Shown here: positions 45,046 to 53,542 of the stretch, one piece after another
How the letters are laid out: the number at the start of each line of letters is the position of its first letter
Position numbering within the stretch: position 1 is the first letter of the stretch
From: an uncultured Algibacter sp.
GTDB lineage: Bacteria; Bacteroidota; Bacteroidia; Flavobacteriales; Flavobacteriaceae
Length of the DNA stretch: 64,000 bases
Direction: 5' to 3'
NCBI GenBank assembly: GCA_947502405.1
Contig: CANMZT010000001.1
Location: 124,001-188,000 of the forward strand
The notes under the pieces: model-generated
The model's database searches: none
The model's input: only the letters and a program-made list of their open reading frames with translations
Told to the model about the DNA's origin: nothing
Translations under genes and position numbers: made by a program

Positions 45046-46761
45046 TTAGTGTGTTTTTTTATTTTTATGAAACTGTGATGCGGCATAATTTGCAGCTCTA
45101 GCGCTAATAGCCATGTAAGTTAAAGATGGGTTTTGGCATGCTGAGGATGTCATACAAGACCCATCGGTTACATAAACATTTGGTACCGCGTGTATTTGGT
45201 TGTATTTGTTAAGTACCGAAGTTTTAGGATCGTGCCCCATTCTAGCGGCACCCATTTCATGAATAGCTATTCCTGGTGTGCTTTCGTAATTATGGCCTTT
45301 TACATCTTTAAACCCTGCAGCTTTAAGCATTGCCACTGCTTGCTGTTCTATGTCCTCTTTTATTCTAAATTCGTTTTCTCTAAACGTCACATGAAAATCT
45401 ACAGTTGGCAATCCCCAGGCATCTAGTTTATCATAGTTCAGTTCTATTTTGTTATCGTGGTAGGGTAAACATTCTCCAAAACCAGTCATACCAACATGCC
45501 ATTCTCCAGGTTTAAATAGATTGTCTTTTAAATCTTTACCAAAACTAAGTTCGCCCATACCTGCTCTCCAATTGGTTCTACTAGCTCTTCCTTGAAAACC
45601 ATAACCACGTAAAAAATGCTTTTGTTTGGTTTTATCATTTATATTTCTAAAACGTGGTATGTAAAAGCCGTTGGGTCTTCGTCCTTTGTAATGTGTGTCA
45701 TCAAAACCTTCTACTTTAGCAGAAGCACCAGATTTTGAGGTATGATCCATAATGTTATGACCAAGTTCGCCACTATCATTACCTAAACCATTAGGGAAAC
45801 GTTTAGATTTAGATTGCATTAAGATACTTGTACTTGCTATTGTGGAGGCGCAACAAAAAATTATGGAGGCTTTAAAAAATATTTTTTCGTGTGTTTCAGC
45901 ATCTATAATACGTACACCAGAAGCAGTACCTTTGGTATCATCATACACAATTTCGTAAGCTATAGAATTGTGCCTCAAATGCATGTTGCCTGTCCGTTCT
46001 GCAGCAGGGAGTGTTGATGAATTACTACTAAAATAGCCTCCAAAAGGGCAACCACGAACGCACCTGTTTCTAAACTGACAATTAGAGCGTCCTTCATGCA
46101 TAGCATTTCCTGTTTTATGAGCCGCCCTACCTATAGTTAATAAACGATCATCAAAATTTTCTTTTATTTTCTTTTGAAGTTCGAGTTCTACACAGTTTAA
46201 ATCCATGGGTTTGCTTAGTTTACCATCGGGCAATTGTGCTAAACCTAAATTTTGTCCTGATACACCAATAAATTCCTCTACTTTATCATACCAAGGTGCA
46301 ATATCTTTATAGCGAATAGGCCAATCCACACCATAACCGTCTTTTTTATTAGCCTCAAAATCTAAGTCGCTTAATCGGTACGACTGTCTTGCCCACATGA
46401 GCGATCGCCCACCTACATGATAGCCTCTTATCCAATCAAAAGGTTTGGGTTCATTATACGGATGTTTAAAATCGTCTACAAACCAATGTTGACTGGTAGG
46501 CTTTAATATATAAGATTTGTTTTGTTTGGGTTGTTTTTTAACGGCTTCCGGATTTTTTATACCTCTGTGTTTTAAATCCCAAGGATCTTGGTACATGGTT
46601 GGGTAATCTTCAATATGCTTTACCATTCTACCACGCTCTAAAACAAGTGTTTTTAGTCCGTTTTCACAAAGCTCTTTAGTAGCCCAACCGCCACTTATAC
46701 CAGTACCAATAACAATAGCATCGTAAACGGTAGGGTATTCGGTTATATTATCTTCAATCAT
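45046..46761 (-). CDS. GMC family FAD oxidoreductase (sugar 3-dehydrogenase type)
   Basis: A 571-residue flavoprotein: the FAD motif VIGTGISGGWATKEL (about 17), GRGYHVGGRSLMWARQSYR (about 110), a CVRGCPFGGYFSS segment with two Cys, and the C-terminal active region HEMGAARMGHDPKTS and TDGSCMTSSACQNPSLTYMA with the catalytic His and Asn. With a GldH3 small subunit this matches glucoside 3-dehydrogenase or gluconate 2-dehydrogenase type enzymes; the neighbours favour oxidation of sugars to 3-keto forms. Exact substrate unproven. Confidence 0.9.
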   Translation of the reverse strand: MIEDNITEYPTVYDAIVIGTGISGGWATKELCENGLKTLVLERGRMVKHIEDYPTMYQDPWDLKHRGIKNPEAVKKQPKQNKSYILKPTSQHWFVDDFKHPYNEPKPFDWIRGYHVGGRSLMWARQSYRLSDLDFEANKKDGYGVDWPIRYKDIAPWYDKVEEFIGVSGQNLGLAQLPDGKLSKPMDLNCVELELQKKIKENFDDRLLTIGRAAHKTGNAMHEGRSNCQFRNRCVRGCPFGGYFSSNSSTLPAAERTGNMHLRHNSIAYEIVYDDTKGTASGVRIIDAETHEKIFFKASIIFCCASTIASTSILMQSKSKRFPNGLGNDSGELGHNIMDHTSKSGASAKVEGFDDTHYKGRRPNGFYIPRFRNINDKTKQKHFLRGYGFQGRASRTNWRAGMGELSFGKDLKDNLFKPGEWHVGMTGFGECLPYHDNKIELNYDKLDAWGLPTVDFHVTFRENEFRIKEDIEQQAVAMLKAAGFKDVKGHNYESTPGIAIHEMGAARMGHDPKTSVLNKYNQIHAVPNVYVTDGSCMTSSACQNPSLTYMAISARAANYAASQFHKNKKTH

Positions 46762-46954
46762 TTAAATGTTACGTCAGTTTAAAGGTAAGTTGTTAAATAA
46801 ATATCGTAAAATTTAAGGAATTAATAATTAAATTCTTAATTATTCGAAAATTAATTAATTTGCATAGAATAAAAGATTATTTTTCTACTTGATAAAAACA
46901 AATCATAATATACTCTGTATAATAGATACTTAATAACTACTAACGAATCAATTT

Positions 46955-47905
46955 ATGAAAAGACGCGACTTTGTAAAACAAACATCTAAAGTAAGTTTAG
47001 GAATAGTTGCATTAGGCATGTATGCTTGTAAAAACACAACAAAACAAAACGTGCAAGAGGATGTTAAGGAAGGAGATTTATTTTTTAAAATCTCTTTAGC
47101 ACAATGGTCGTTGCATAAAGCCTTGTTTGATAAGAATATGAATAATCTTGATTTTGCAGCTGCTTCCAGAGGTTATGGGTGTGAGGGTTTGGAGTATGTA
47201 AATGCTTTTTTTAAAGATAAAGCGACAGATAATGCGTATTTAAAATCGATGAATAATAGGGCAGATGCAGAAGGCCAGCAAAATGTATTGATCATGATTG
47301 ATGGTGAAGGCGAATTAGCACACCCTGATACAAAAGCACGTTTACAGGCTATTGAAAACCATCACAAGTGGGTTGATGCGGCTCACTTTTTAGGCTGTCA
47401 TGCTATTCGTGTTAATTTAGCGGGTGGTATTGAAAAAGAGGAGGCTGCAAAAGCTGCTGTTGATTCATTAGAACAATTATCAGATTATGCAAAAGGTGCA
47501 AATATTAATATTTTAGTTGAAAACCATGGTGGTTTTTCTTCTAATGGTGAATGGATGTCTCAAGTGTTTTCAAATGTGAAACATGAAAATTGCGGCACGT
47601 TACCAGATTTTGGAAATTTTTGCATTACTAAAGATAAAAATCGCAATTGTTTAGAGGCTTATGATAGATATAAGGGCATGAAAGAACTATTGCCTTTTGC
47701 TAAAGCGGTAAGCGCAAAGTCTTACGATTTTGATGCCAATGGTAATGAAACAACCATAGATTTTATGAAAGTGATGCAAATGGTAAAAGATGTGAATTAT
47801 ACTGGTTTTGTAGGGGTTGAGTATGAAGGTAAGCGATTATCTGAAGCTGATGGTATAAAAGCCACAAGAGATTTACTACTAAAAGTAGGTAAACAACTAT
47901 CTTAA
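46955..47905 (+). CDS. Sugar phosphate isomerase/epimerase-like TIM-barrel lipoprotein
   Basis: A 316-residue TIM-barrel protein of the xylose isomerase-like (AP endonuclease 2) family. The N-terminus MKRRDFVKQTSKVSLG is a twin-arginine-like signal running into a lipobox-like MYAC. The barrel has AQWSLHKALFDK, NLAGGIEKEEA, ILVENHGGFSSNGEW and FVGVEYEGKRLSEADGI, with the usual metal-binding Glu, Asp and His positions. First gene of the plus-strand arm of the sugar cluster; likely works in the periplasm on keto-sugars. Substrate unknown. Confidence 0.87.
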   Translation: MKRRDFVKQTSKVSLGIVALGMYACKNTTKQNVQEDVKEGDLFFKISLAQWSLHKALFDKNMNNLDFAAASRGYGCEGLEYVNAFFKDKATDNAYLKSMNNRADAEGQQNVLIMIDGEGELAHPDTKARLQAIENHHKWVDAAHFLGCHAIRVNLAGGIEKEEAAKAAVDSLEQLSDYAKGANINILVENHGGFSSNGEWMSQVFSNVKHENCGTLPDFGNFCITKDKNRNCLEAYDRYKGMKELLPFAKAVSAKSYDFDANGNETTIDFMKVMQMVKDVNYTGFVGVEYEGKRLSEADGIKATRDLLLKVGKQLS

Positions 47906-47932
47906 AATTACAACTAACCAAACTAAATATAA

Positions 47933-49102
47933 ATGGAAACTATTAATAAAAACAGACTGTTTTTAGCAAGTTGTTTAGCCTTAATTACTACGGCAATGAC
48001 GTTTGCTATTCGTGCTAGACTAGAGAGCGTTTTTGGTCCAGAAGGCGTTGGGTTAACCTTAGAGCAAATTGGCTATGCCTTTGCGCCTGCATTTTTTGGT
48101 TTTACAATTGCCATGATAATTGGCGGGCCATTGGTAGATTTATTAGGTATTAAAAAAATAACGTGGCTAGCGTTTGTAACCCACGCTATTGGTATTGTAT
48201 TAACCTTGTTGGCAGATTCTATGACCTCACTTTTTATAGCAACGTTATTTATTGGTATAGGCAATGGTTTTGTTGAGGCGGCTTTAAATCCTATGGTAGC
48301 ATCTATGTATCCCGAGGAAAAAACCAAAATGCTAAATCGGTTTCATGTGTGGTTTCCTGGAGGAATAGTAATAGGAGCTCTTGTAGGTTGGTTGGTGATG
48401 GATGTTTTAGGGTTAAGTTGGCAAGTTATGGTGGGTACTTTGTTTATACCATTAGTAATTTACGGTGTATTATTTTGGGGACAAAACATCCCAGTTACAG
48501 AGCGTGTACAAATGGGTATTAGTAATAAAAAAATGTTCTCAAGTGTTTTAAAACCTTTATTTTTATTCATGGTAGTGTGCATGTTTTTAACGGCAGCTTC
48601 AGAATTAGGTACTACACAGCGTATAGAATCTTTGTTGAAAGCATCGGTTGCCAAACCATTATTGGTGTTGGCATTTATAAATGGCATTATGGCATTGGGG
48701 CGCTTGTTTGCTGGTAAGGTTGTACATAAATTGAGTCCTTCTGGAATGTTATTATATTCGGCAATATTTACGTTTGTTGGGTTGTGGTTACTAACCATAT
48801 CTAGTGGCGTAATGACGTTTGTTGCGGCTGCAGTTTTTGCGGTAGGTGTTACATTTTTCTGGCCAACAATGCTTGGTTTTGTAGCAGAGTATTTGCCAGA
48901 AACAGGAGCGCTTGGGCTTTCTATTATGGGCGGTGCAGGTATGTTTTCGGTATCAATCGTGTTACCTGTAATGGGTAATCTTATGGATAATGCTAGTGCT
49001 TCGGAAGCCTTAAGAACGATGTCCATTTTACCTGCAATTTTAATTGTGGCGTTTTTAGGACTGCATTTGTATATGAAAAAACAACATAAAGTAGAAGCTT
49101 AA
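47933..49102 (+). CDS. Major facilitator superfamily transporter
   Basis: A 389-residue inner-membrane carrier with 12 predicted helices. A conserved MFS loop is seen in GGPLVDLLGIKKITW (about 63) and a second-half repeat at GRLFAGKVVHKLSPSGML. The type resembles sugar and nucleoside MFS proteins. Its place between a TIM-barrel isomerase and a Gfo/Idh gene suggests uptake of the sugar or keto-sugar made in the periplasm. Confidence 0.88.
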   Translation: METINKNRLFLASCLALITTAMTFAIRARLESVFGPEGVGLTLEQIGYAFAPAFFGFTIAMIIGGPLVDLLGIKKITWLAFVTHAIGIVLTLLADSMTSLFIATLFIGIGNGFVEAALNPMVASMYPEEKTKMLNRFHVWFPGGIVIGALVGWLVMDVLGLSWQVMVGTLFIPLVIYGVLFWGQNIPVTERVQMGISNKKMFSSVLKPLFLFMVVCMFLTAASELGTTQRIESLLKASVAKPLLVLAFINGIMALGRLFAGKVVHKLSPSGMLLYSAIFTFVGLWLLTISSGVMTFVAAAVFAVGVTFFWPTMLGFVAEYLPETGALGLSIMGGAGMFSVSIVLPVMGNLMDNASASEALRTMSILPAILIVAFLGLHLYMKKQHKVEA

Positions 49103-49107
49103 AAAAT

Positions 49108-50256
49108 ATGAGCAGAAAATTAAGAATGGGAATGGTTGGCGGTGGTGCTGGCTCTTTTATTGGAGATGTACATAGAAAGGCTGCGGCCATTGATGGGATG
49201 ATTGAATTGGTATGCGGTGCATTTAGCAGTACTGCGGAAAAATCGATAGCCTCTGGTTTGGCTTTGCATCTAGATAAAAGCCGATGTTATGCTACGTTTA
49301 AGGACATGATAAAAAAAGAGGCTGAGCTTCCCGAAGATATTAGGATGGATTTTGTGGCAATTGTTACGCCAAACCACATGCATTTTCCACCAGCTAAACT
49401 AGCTTTAGAACATGGCTTTCATGTGGTGTCTGACAAACCAGTTACTTTAACTTTAGAAGAAGCTGACGAATTGCAAAGGATTGTTGCCAAAAGCGGAAAA
49501 CTATTTGCGCTTACACATAATTATACTGGTAATGCTATGGTGAAGCAAGCCAGAGCTATGGTGGCTAAAGGTGAATTAGGAAACATTAGAAAAATACAAG
49601 CCCAATATTTACAAGGGTGGTTATCTACGCCTTTAGAGAAAACCGAGCAAAAGCAAGCGGCTTGGAGAGTAGACCCCAAACGTTCTGGTATTGGCGGTGC
49701 TTTAGGCGATATTGGTACCCATGCTGAAAATTTAATTGAATACATCACAGGATTAAAAATAGAGGAAATCGCTGCTGATTTGGGACGTTTTGGAGACGGT
49801 AGAGTTTTAGATGATGATGGAAATATGCTTATTAGAATGGAAAATGGCGCGAAAGGCACAATTTCTATTTCGCAAGTGGCTTTGGGTGAAGAAAATAATT
49901 TGGGGATTAAAGTGTATGGTACAAAAGGCAGTTTGGAGTGGTATCAAGAAAATCCTAATGAGTTGATAACACGTTGGCTAGAAGAACCCAAGAAAATTTA
50001 TACCCCAAACGGCAACGGATTGCACGATGAGGCCTTGGAAGTAAGTAGAATTCCTGCGGGACATCCAGAAGGGTATTTAGAGGCTTTTGCGACTATTTAT
50101 AAAAATTTCGCAACACATTTGAATGCTGTTAGTGAAGGGAAATCTATTGATAAACCAGATTATCCAACTATTGAAGATGGTGTACGTGGTATGAAGTTTA
50201 TTTATGCAGCAGTGGAGAGTGATAATAAAAACGCTGCTTGGACAAAATTAAGTTAA
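49108..50256 (+). CDS. Gfo/Idh/MocA family oxidoreductase
   Basis: A 382-residue NAD(P)-dependent dehydrogenase with an N-terminal Rossmann fold (MGMVGGGAGSFIGDVHRKA at about 7), the VTPNHMHFPPAKLALEHGFHVVSDKPVTL segment with the conserved Lys (about 110), a GDIGTHAENL segment near 195 and a second beta-rich domain. No signal peptide, so it acts in the cytoplasm. Related enzymes reduce or oxidise 3-keto sugars and inositol. Starts 5 bases after the MFS gene. Confidence 0.92.
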   Translation: MSRKLRMGMVGGGAGSFIGDVHRKAAAIDGMIELVCGAFSSTAEKSIASGLALHLDKSRCYATFKDMIKKEAELPEDIRMDFVAIVTPNHMHFPPAKLALEHGFHVVSDKPVTLTLEEADELQRIVAKSGKLFALTHNYTGNAMVKQARAMVAKGELGNIRKIQAQYLQGWLSTPLEKTEQKQAAWRVDPKRSGIGGALGDIGTHAENLIEYITGLKIEEIAADLGRFGDGRVLDDDGNMLIRMENGAKGTISISQVALGEENNLGIKVYGTKGSLEWYQENPNELITRWLEEPKKIYTPNGNGLHDEALEVSRIPAGHPEGYLEAFATIYKNFATHLNAVSEGKSIDKPDYPTIEDGVRGMKFIYAAVESDNKNAAWTKLS

Positions 50257-50286
50257 TTTTAAAAACTAAAGTTGGCGGATAGACCC

Positions 50287-50362
50287 GCGTTAGGGATTGA
50301 ACGGCATGTTGGAGCTCCTCGCAGAGAGCGACTAGTGAAAGCCCGACCCTTGTGGTAACGCC
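50287..50362 (+). repeat. Structured intergenic element GCGTTAGGG, copy 2
   Basis: Same ends as copy 1 (GCGTTAGGGATTGAACGGC and AAGCCCGACCC..TGGTAACGCC). The middle hairpin is GCTC-CTCGCAGA-GAGC, different in sequence from the other copies. It lies in the 122-base gap of the sugar operon, on the coding strand of both flanking genes. Confidence 0.85.
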
Positions 50363-50378
50363 CAAAAAATATAAAATT

Positions 50379-51431
50379 ATGAAAACTATAAAAGGACCAG
50401 CCGTGTTTTTAGCACAATTTGCGGGCAGTGAGGCACCATTCAATTCTTTAGATGGGATGTGTAAATGGGCTGCAGATTTAGGGTATAAAGGCATACAAAT
50501 ACCAACATGGGAATGCAATTTGATAGAGATTGATAAGGCTGCGGAAAGTCAGACGTACTGTGATGAATTAAAAGGTAAAGTAGCGTCTTACGGTTTGGAA
50601 ATCACGGAATTATCGACGCATTTACAAGGGCAATTGGTAGCGGTAAATCCTGCGTATGATACCATGTTTGATGGGTTTGCACCAGAATCGGTACGCGGTA
50701 ACCCAAAAGCAAGAACCGAATGGGCGATAGATTTTGTAAAAAAATCTGGAACAGCCAGTAAGCGCTTAGGATTAAAATCTCATGCGACGTTTTCTGGGGC
50801 TTTGATGTGGCACACGGTGTATCCTTGGCCACAACGCCCTAACGGATTGGTAGATATGGGGTTTAAGGAACTGGCGGCGCGATGGTTGCCGATTTTAAAT
50901 CATTTTGATGAACAGGGTGTGGATGTGTGCTACGAGATCCATCCTGGGGAAGATTTGCATGATGGGATTTCGTATGAGCGGTTTTTAGAAGCTACGGGAA
51001 ACCATTCGCGTGCAAATTTGTTGTACGACCCAAGTCATTTTGTATTGCAGCAGTTAGATTATTTAGCGTTTATAGATATTTATCATGAGCGTATTAGAGC
51101 ATTTCATGTTAAGGATGCAGAGTTTAACCCAACGGGTAAACAAGGCGTTTATGGGGGTTATGCTGATTGGAAAGACCGTGCAGGACGTTTTAGAAGTTTG
51201 GGTGACGGTCAGGTAGATTTTAGTGGTATTTTTTCGAAACTCACCAAATACGGATTGGATCTTTGGGCGGTGATGGAATGGGAATGTTGTATAAAATCAT
51301 CTGAACAAGGGGCTAGAGAAGGTGCACCTTTTATCCAAAAACATATTATTGAAGCTGCAACACGAAGTTTTGACGATTTTGCTGGGGGTGCTATTGATGA
51401 AGATTATTTGAAAGGTATTCTAGGTCTCTAA
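50379..51431 (+). CDS. Sugar phosphate isomerase/epimerase (cytoplasmic TIM barrel)
   Basis: A 350-residue xylose-isomerase-like TIM-barrel enzyme. The ATG at 50379 is chosen; an in-frame GTG at 50352 would start inside the repeat element. Motifs: GYKGIQIPTWECNLIEID, LSTHLQGQLVAVNPAYD, CYEIHPGEDLHDG with metal-binding Glu, LYDPSHFVLQQLDYLAFI, and VMEWECCIKSSEQGAREG. No signal peptide. Probably the second, cytoplasmic isomerase of the pathway after the Gfo/Idh step. Confidence 0.9.
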   Translation: MKTIKGPAVFLAQFAGSEAPFNSLDGMCKWAADLGYKGIQIPTWECNLIEIDKAAESQTYCDELKGKVASYGLEITELSTHLQGQLVAVNPAYDTMFDGFAPESVRGNPKARTEWAIDFVKKSGTASKRLGLKSHATFSGALMWHTVYPWPQRPNGLVDMGFKELAARWLPILNHFDEQGVDVCYEIHPGEDLHDGISYERFLEATGNHSRANLLYDPSHFVLQQLDYLAFIDIYHERIRAFHVKDAEFNPTGKQGVYGGYADWKDRAGRFRSLGDGQVDFSGIFSKLTKYGLDLWAVMEWECCIKSSEQGAREGAPFIQKHIIEAATRSFDDFAGGAIDEDYLKGILGL

Positions 51432-51465
51432 TTAAAAAAAAACAATTATAAACTATTTAATAACT

Positions 51466-52443
51466 ATGTCTAAATCATTGCTGTTCTTTCTATTGAGTTT
51501 AACTTTTTTAATTAACCCATCTTGTAAACCAAAAGCGAAAAAGATAAAAGTTTTGATTGTTGATGGGCAAAATAGGTATCATGATGTTTGGCCTAAATCT
51601 ACTATTATGATGAAAGCGTACTTGGAGGAAACTGGGATGTTTGAGGTGAGTATAGAAAGAACGCACTATTTACATAATAGCGAAGCTTACAAAGATTGGT
51701 TAGCTTATGCTAATGTCTCAGAAGGAATTGAAGGAGAGCCTAAAACAGATCCAAATTTTTCTCCGAAATTTTCCAATTATGATGTAGTAGTTTCCAATTT
51801 TGGATATGCGGCTGCCTCTTGGCCAGAGGAAACCAAAGCAAATTTTGATAATTACATAAAGAATGGTGGTGGTTTTGTAAGTGTTCATGCTGCAGATAAT
51901 TGTTTTCCTGAATGGGAGGCTTATAATAAGATGATTGGTATAGGTGGATGGGGTGGTAGAACCGAAGCACATGGGCCTTACCTTTATATTGATGAAAATG
52001 ATAAGCCTAAAAGAGATGAAACTCCTGGGCCAGCAGGAAAACATGGTAAACGCGAACCTTTTTTAGTAACAACATATAATAACTCGCACCCAATAACTAA
52101 AGGATTTCCTGATGCATGGATGCATACAACAGATGAGTGTTATGCTTATTTAAGAGGGCCTGCAGAAAACGTAAGTATATTAGCTACGGCAGTTTCTACA
52201 CTAAAAGCACCGGAATTAAAGCAAAAAGAGCCTGTTGCTATGGTAATTGATTATGGTAAAGGCAGAATTTTTCATACAACATTAGGACATCAATCAGAAT
52301 CGTTTGAATGTGTTGGTTTTATTACTATGTTTACACGAGGCGTTGAATGGGCTGCTACAGGAGAAGTTATTAATAATGAGATGCCTGAAGATTTTCCTAC
52401 TGCTCAAAAAATAGCTTCTAGGTCTTTTGAACTACCGAAATAA
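51466..52443 (+). CDS. ThuA domain lipoprotein
   Basis: A 325-residue protein with a signal peptide and lipobox-like NPSC (about 19) and one ThuA domain: KVLIVDGQNRYHDVWPKS (about 28), VVVSNFGYAAASWPEE, GGGFVSVHAADNCFPEW and GKGRIFHTTLGHQSESF. ThuA folds like a class I glutamine amidotransferase; in rhizobia it is linked to 3-keto-trehalose use. Last gene of the plus arm, after which the sugar cluster ends. Confidence 0.9.
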   Translation: MSKSLLFFLLSLTFLINPSCKPKAKKIKVLIVDGQNRYHDVWPKSTIMMKAYLEETGMFEVSIERTHYLHNSEAYKDWLAYANVSEGIEGEPKTDPNFSPKFSNYDVVVSNFGYAAASWPEETKANFDNYIKNGGGFVSVHAADNCFPEWEAYNKMIGIGGWGGRTEAHGPYLYIDENDKPKRDETPGPAGKHGKREPFLVTTYNNSHPITKGFPDAWMHTTDECYAYLRGPAENVSILATAVSTLKAPELKQKEPVAMVIDYGKGRIFHTTLGHQSESFECVGFITMFTRGVEWAATGEVINNEMPEDFPTAQKIASRSFELPK

Positions 52444-52611
52444 TTATAAAGATTACCATTAAAGTAACTTTCAAAGTAAAATTTGCTAAAAATCCGTTAT
52501 AAAATTAAGTTTTTTGAAACAAAAGCATGAAATAATAGAAATTTCTATAATTGTTGTTAAAAACTCTATGATTTTTAACCATTTAAAAAAATAATATCTT
52601 AGTTTTACACT

Positions 52612-52683
52612 GTGAAAAATTTAAAAAATAAAATACGTTGTTCTACTACCGGTTTGCCCGTGCGTAATCGCCGCCGCTTCTAA
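52612..52683 (+). CDS. Arg-rich leader peptide 1 of the arginine operon
   Basis: A 23-codon frame from GTG 52612 to TAA 52681, ending PVRNRRRF. It contains five Arg codons, four of them in the last six codons (CGT AAT CGC CGC CGC). The segment is a GC-rich island in a very AT-rich gap. CGC is otherwise scarce here: I see none in argG. A weak -7 box TATCTTAG lies at 52595-52602. It lies about 300 bases before the first arginine gene, so it is a candidate sensor of charged tRNA-Arg. No intrinsic terminator follows directly. Confidence 0.6.
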   Translation: MKNLKNKIRCSTTGLPVRNRRRF

Positions 52684-52766
52684 TGCTCCAATATTAGTAA
52701 AAACCAAACGTAATTTTAATTTTTCAAAAAGTGTCTAAAAATTTTCTCATAGTATTTCAAAATAAA

Positions 52767-52784
52767 GTTAATTCGATAATTAAC
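52767..52784 (+). promoter_or_regulatory. Hairpin between the two Arg leader peptides
   Basis: GTTAATT-CGAT-AATTAAC, perfect 7-base arms, 13 bases before leader peptide 2. It could be an operator or an RNA hairpin; nothing in the sequence decides. Confidence 0.4.
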
Positions 52785-52796
52785 AACAGTTCTATT

Positions 52797-52826
52797 ATGC
52801 GCCGTAAGTTTCCACGTCGCCCGTAA
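52797..52826 (+). CDS. Arg-rich leader peptide 2 of the arginine operon
   Basis: A nine-codon frame MRRKFPRRP from ATG 52797 to TAA 52824, with four Arg codons in two pairs (CGC CGT and CGT CGC). It is 84 bases before the GNAT start. Two overlapping hairpins follow at once, which fits attenuation by ribosome position. Confidence 0.6.
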   Translation: MRRKFPRRP

Positions 52827-52834
52827 GGGTATGT

Positions 52835-52866
52835 TTCAATTTATTGAACTAGGTGAGTCCAGTTCA
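52835..52866 (+). promoter_or_regulatory. Mutually exclusive hairpins after Arg leader 2
   Basis: Hairpin A pairs TTCAAT (52835-52840) with ATTGAA (52843-52848). Hairpin B pairs TGAACT (52845-52850) with AGTTCA (52861-52866) and is followed by GCTTTT. They share 52845-52848, so only one can form. A ribosome at the leader stop would cover A and allow B; one stalled at the first Arg pair would allow A. The T run after B is weak. Confidence 0.45.
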
Positions 52867-52909
52867 GCTTTTAAAAAATAAAATAATTGACAATAATACA
52901 AATAAGGAA

Positions 52910-53542
52910 ATGAAGGTTGTAATAGCCGATAAATCACATATAAAATACGCGAATGCCATTTGCGAAACCATTGAAGCTTCTGCTCAGGTTAGAGGTACTG
53001 GTATTGCAAAACGTACGCCCGAATATATATCTGCAAAGATTGAAAATGGTAATGCTGTAATTGCTTTAGATGGTGATAGATTTGCAGGATTTTGTTATAT
53101 AGAAAAATGGGGGCATGGGAAATTTGTAGCCAATTCAGGTTTGATTGTTCATCCAGATTATAGAGGAAAAGGTCTTGCTAAAAAAATTAAGCATAAAGTT
53201 TTTGAGCATTCACGATATAAGTTTCCAGATGCAAAAGTTTTCAGTATCACTACAGGGTTGCCTGTGATGAAAATGAATAGTGATTTGGGGTATAAGCCAG
53301 TTACGTTTTCTGAACTTACTGACGATCAAACGTTTTGGGATGGTTGTCAAACTTGTAAAAATTATGATGTATTAACCCGAACAAACAGAAAAATGTGTTT
53401 GTGTACAGGTATGCTTTACGATCCTAAAAAAGTTGGTAAGGAAGAAGAAGATACCAAAGAGGTAAAGGAAAAAGTATTTAAAAGATTAAAAAGAATAAAA
53501 CAAGCCCTGTTTTTAAGAAAAGATAAAAAAGTAAAAAAATGA
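52910..53542 (+). CDS. GNAT N-acetyltransferase, first gene of the arginine operon
   Basis: A 210-residue acyltransferase. The acetyl-CoA motif is VHPDYRGKGLAKKI at about 83; the N-terminal MKVVIADKSHIKYANAICETIEAS region and the following RGTGIAKRTPEYI loop are characteristic of the branch placed next to argG in Bacteroidota. A Cys-rich stretch GCQTCKNYDVL and RKMCLCTGM near 143-166 and a Lys-rich tail follow. By position it may make N-acyl-glutamate, the first step; no argJ or argA is seen here. The ATG at 52910 is preferred over a GTG at 52853 that lies in hairpin B. Overlaps argG by 4 bases. Confidence 0.85.
   Translation: MKVVIADKSHIKYANAICETIEASAQVRGTGIAKRTPEYISAKIENGNAVIALDGDRFAGFCYIEKWGHGKFVANSGLIVHPDYRGKGLAKKIKHKVFEHSRYKFPDAKVFSITTGLPVMKMNSDLGYKPVTFSELTDDQTFWDGCQTCKNYDVLTRTNRKMCLCTGMLYDPKKVGKEEEDTKEVKEKVFKRLKRIKQALFLRKDKKVKK

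Noticed and set aside
44415-46761. A frameshifted fusion of the GMC oxidoreductase and its small subunit
   Set aside because: Each has a proper start, stop and family length; they are two subunits separated by one base.
48460-49026. Minus-strand 188-residue open frame
   Set aside because: It lies entirely opposite the MFS transporter and has the composition expected for a complement of membrane helices; no promoter or signal.
50352-50378. GTG start extending the TIM-barrel isomerase by nine residues
   Set aside because: It lies inside the repeat element; the ATG at 50379 gives the normal family N-terminus.
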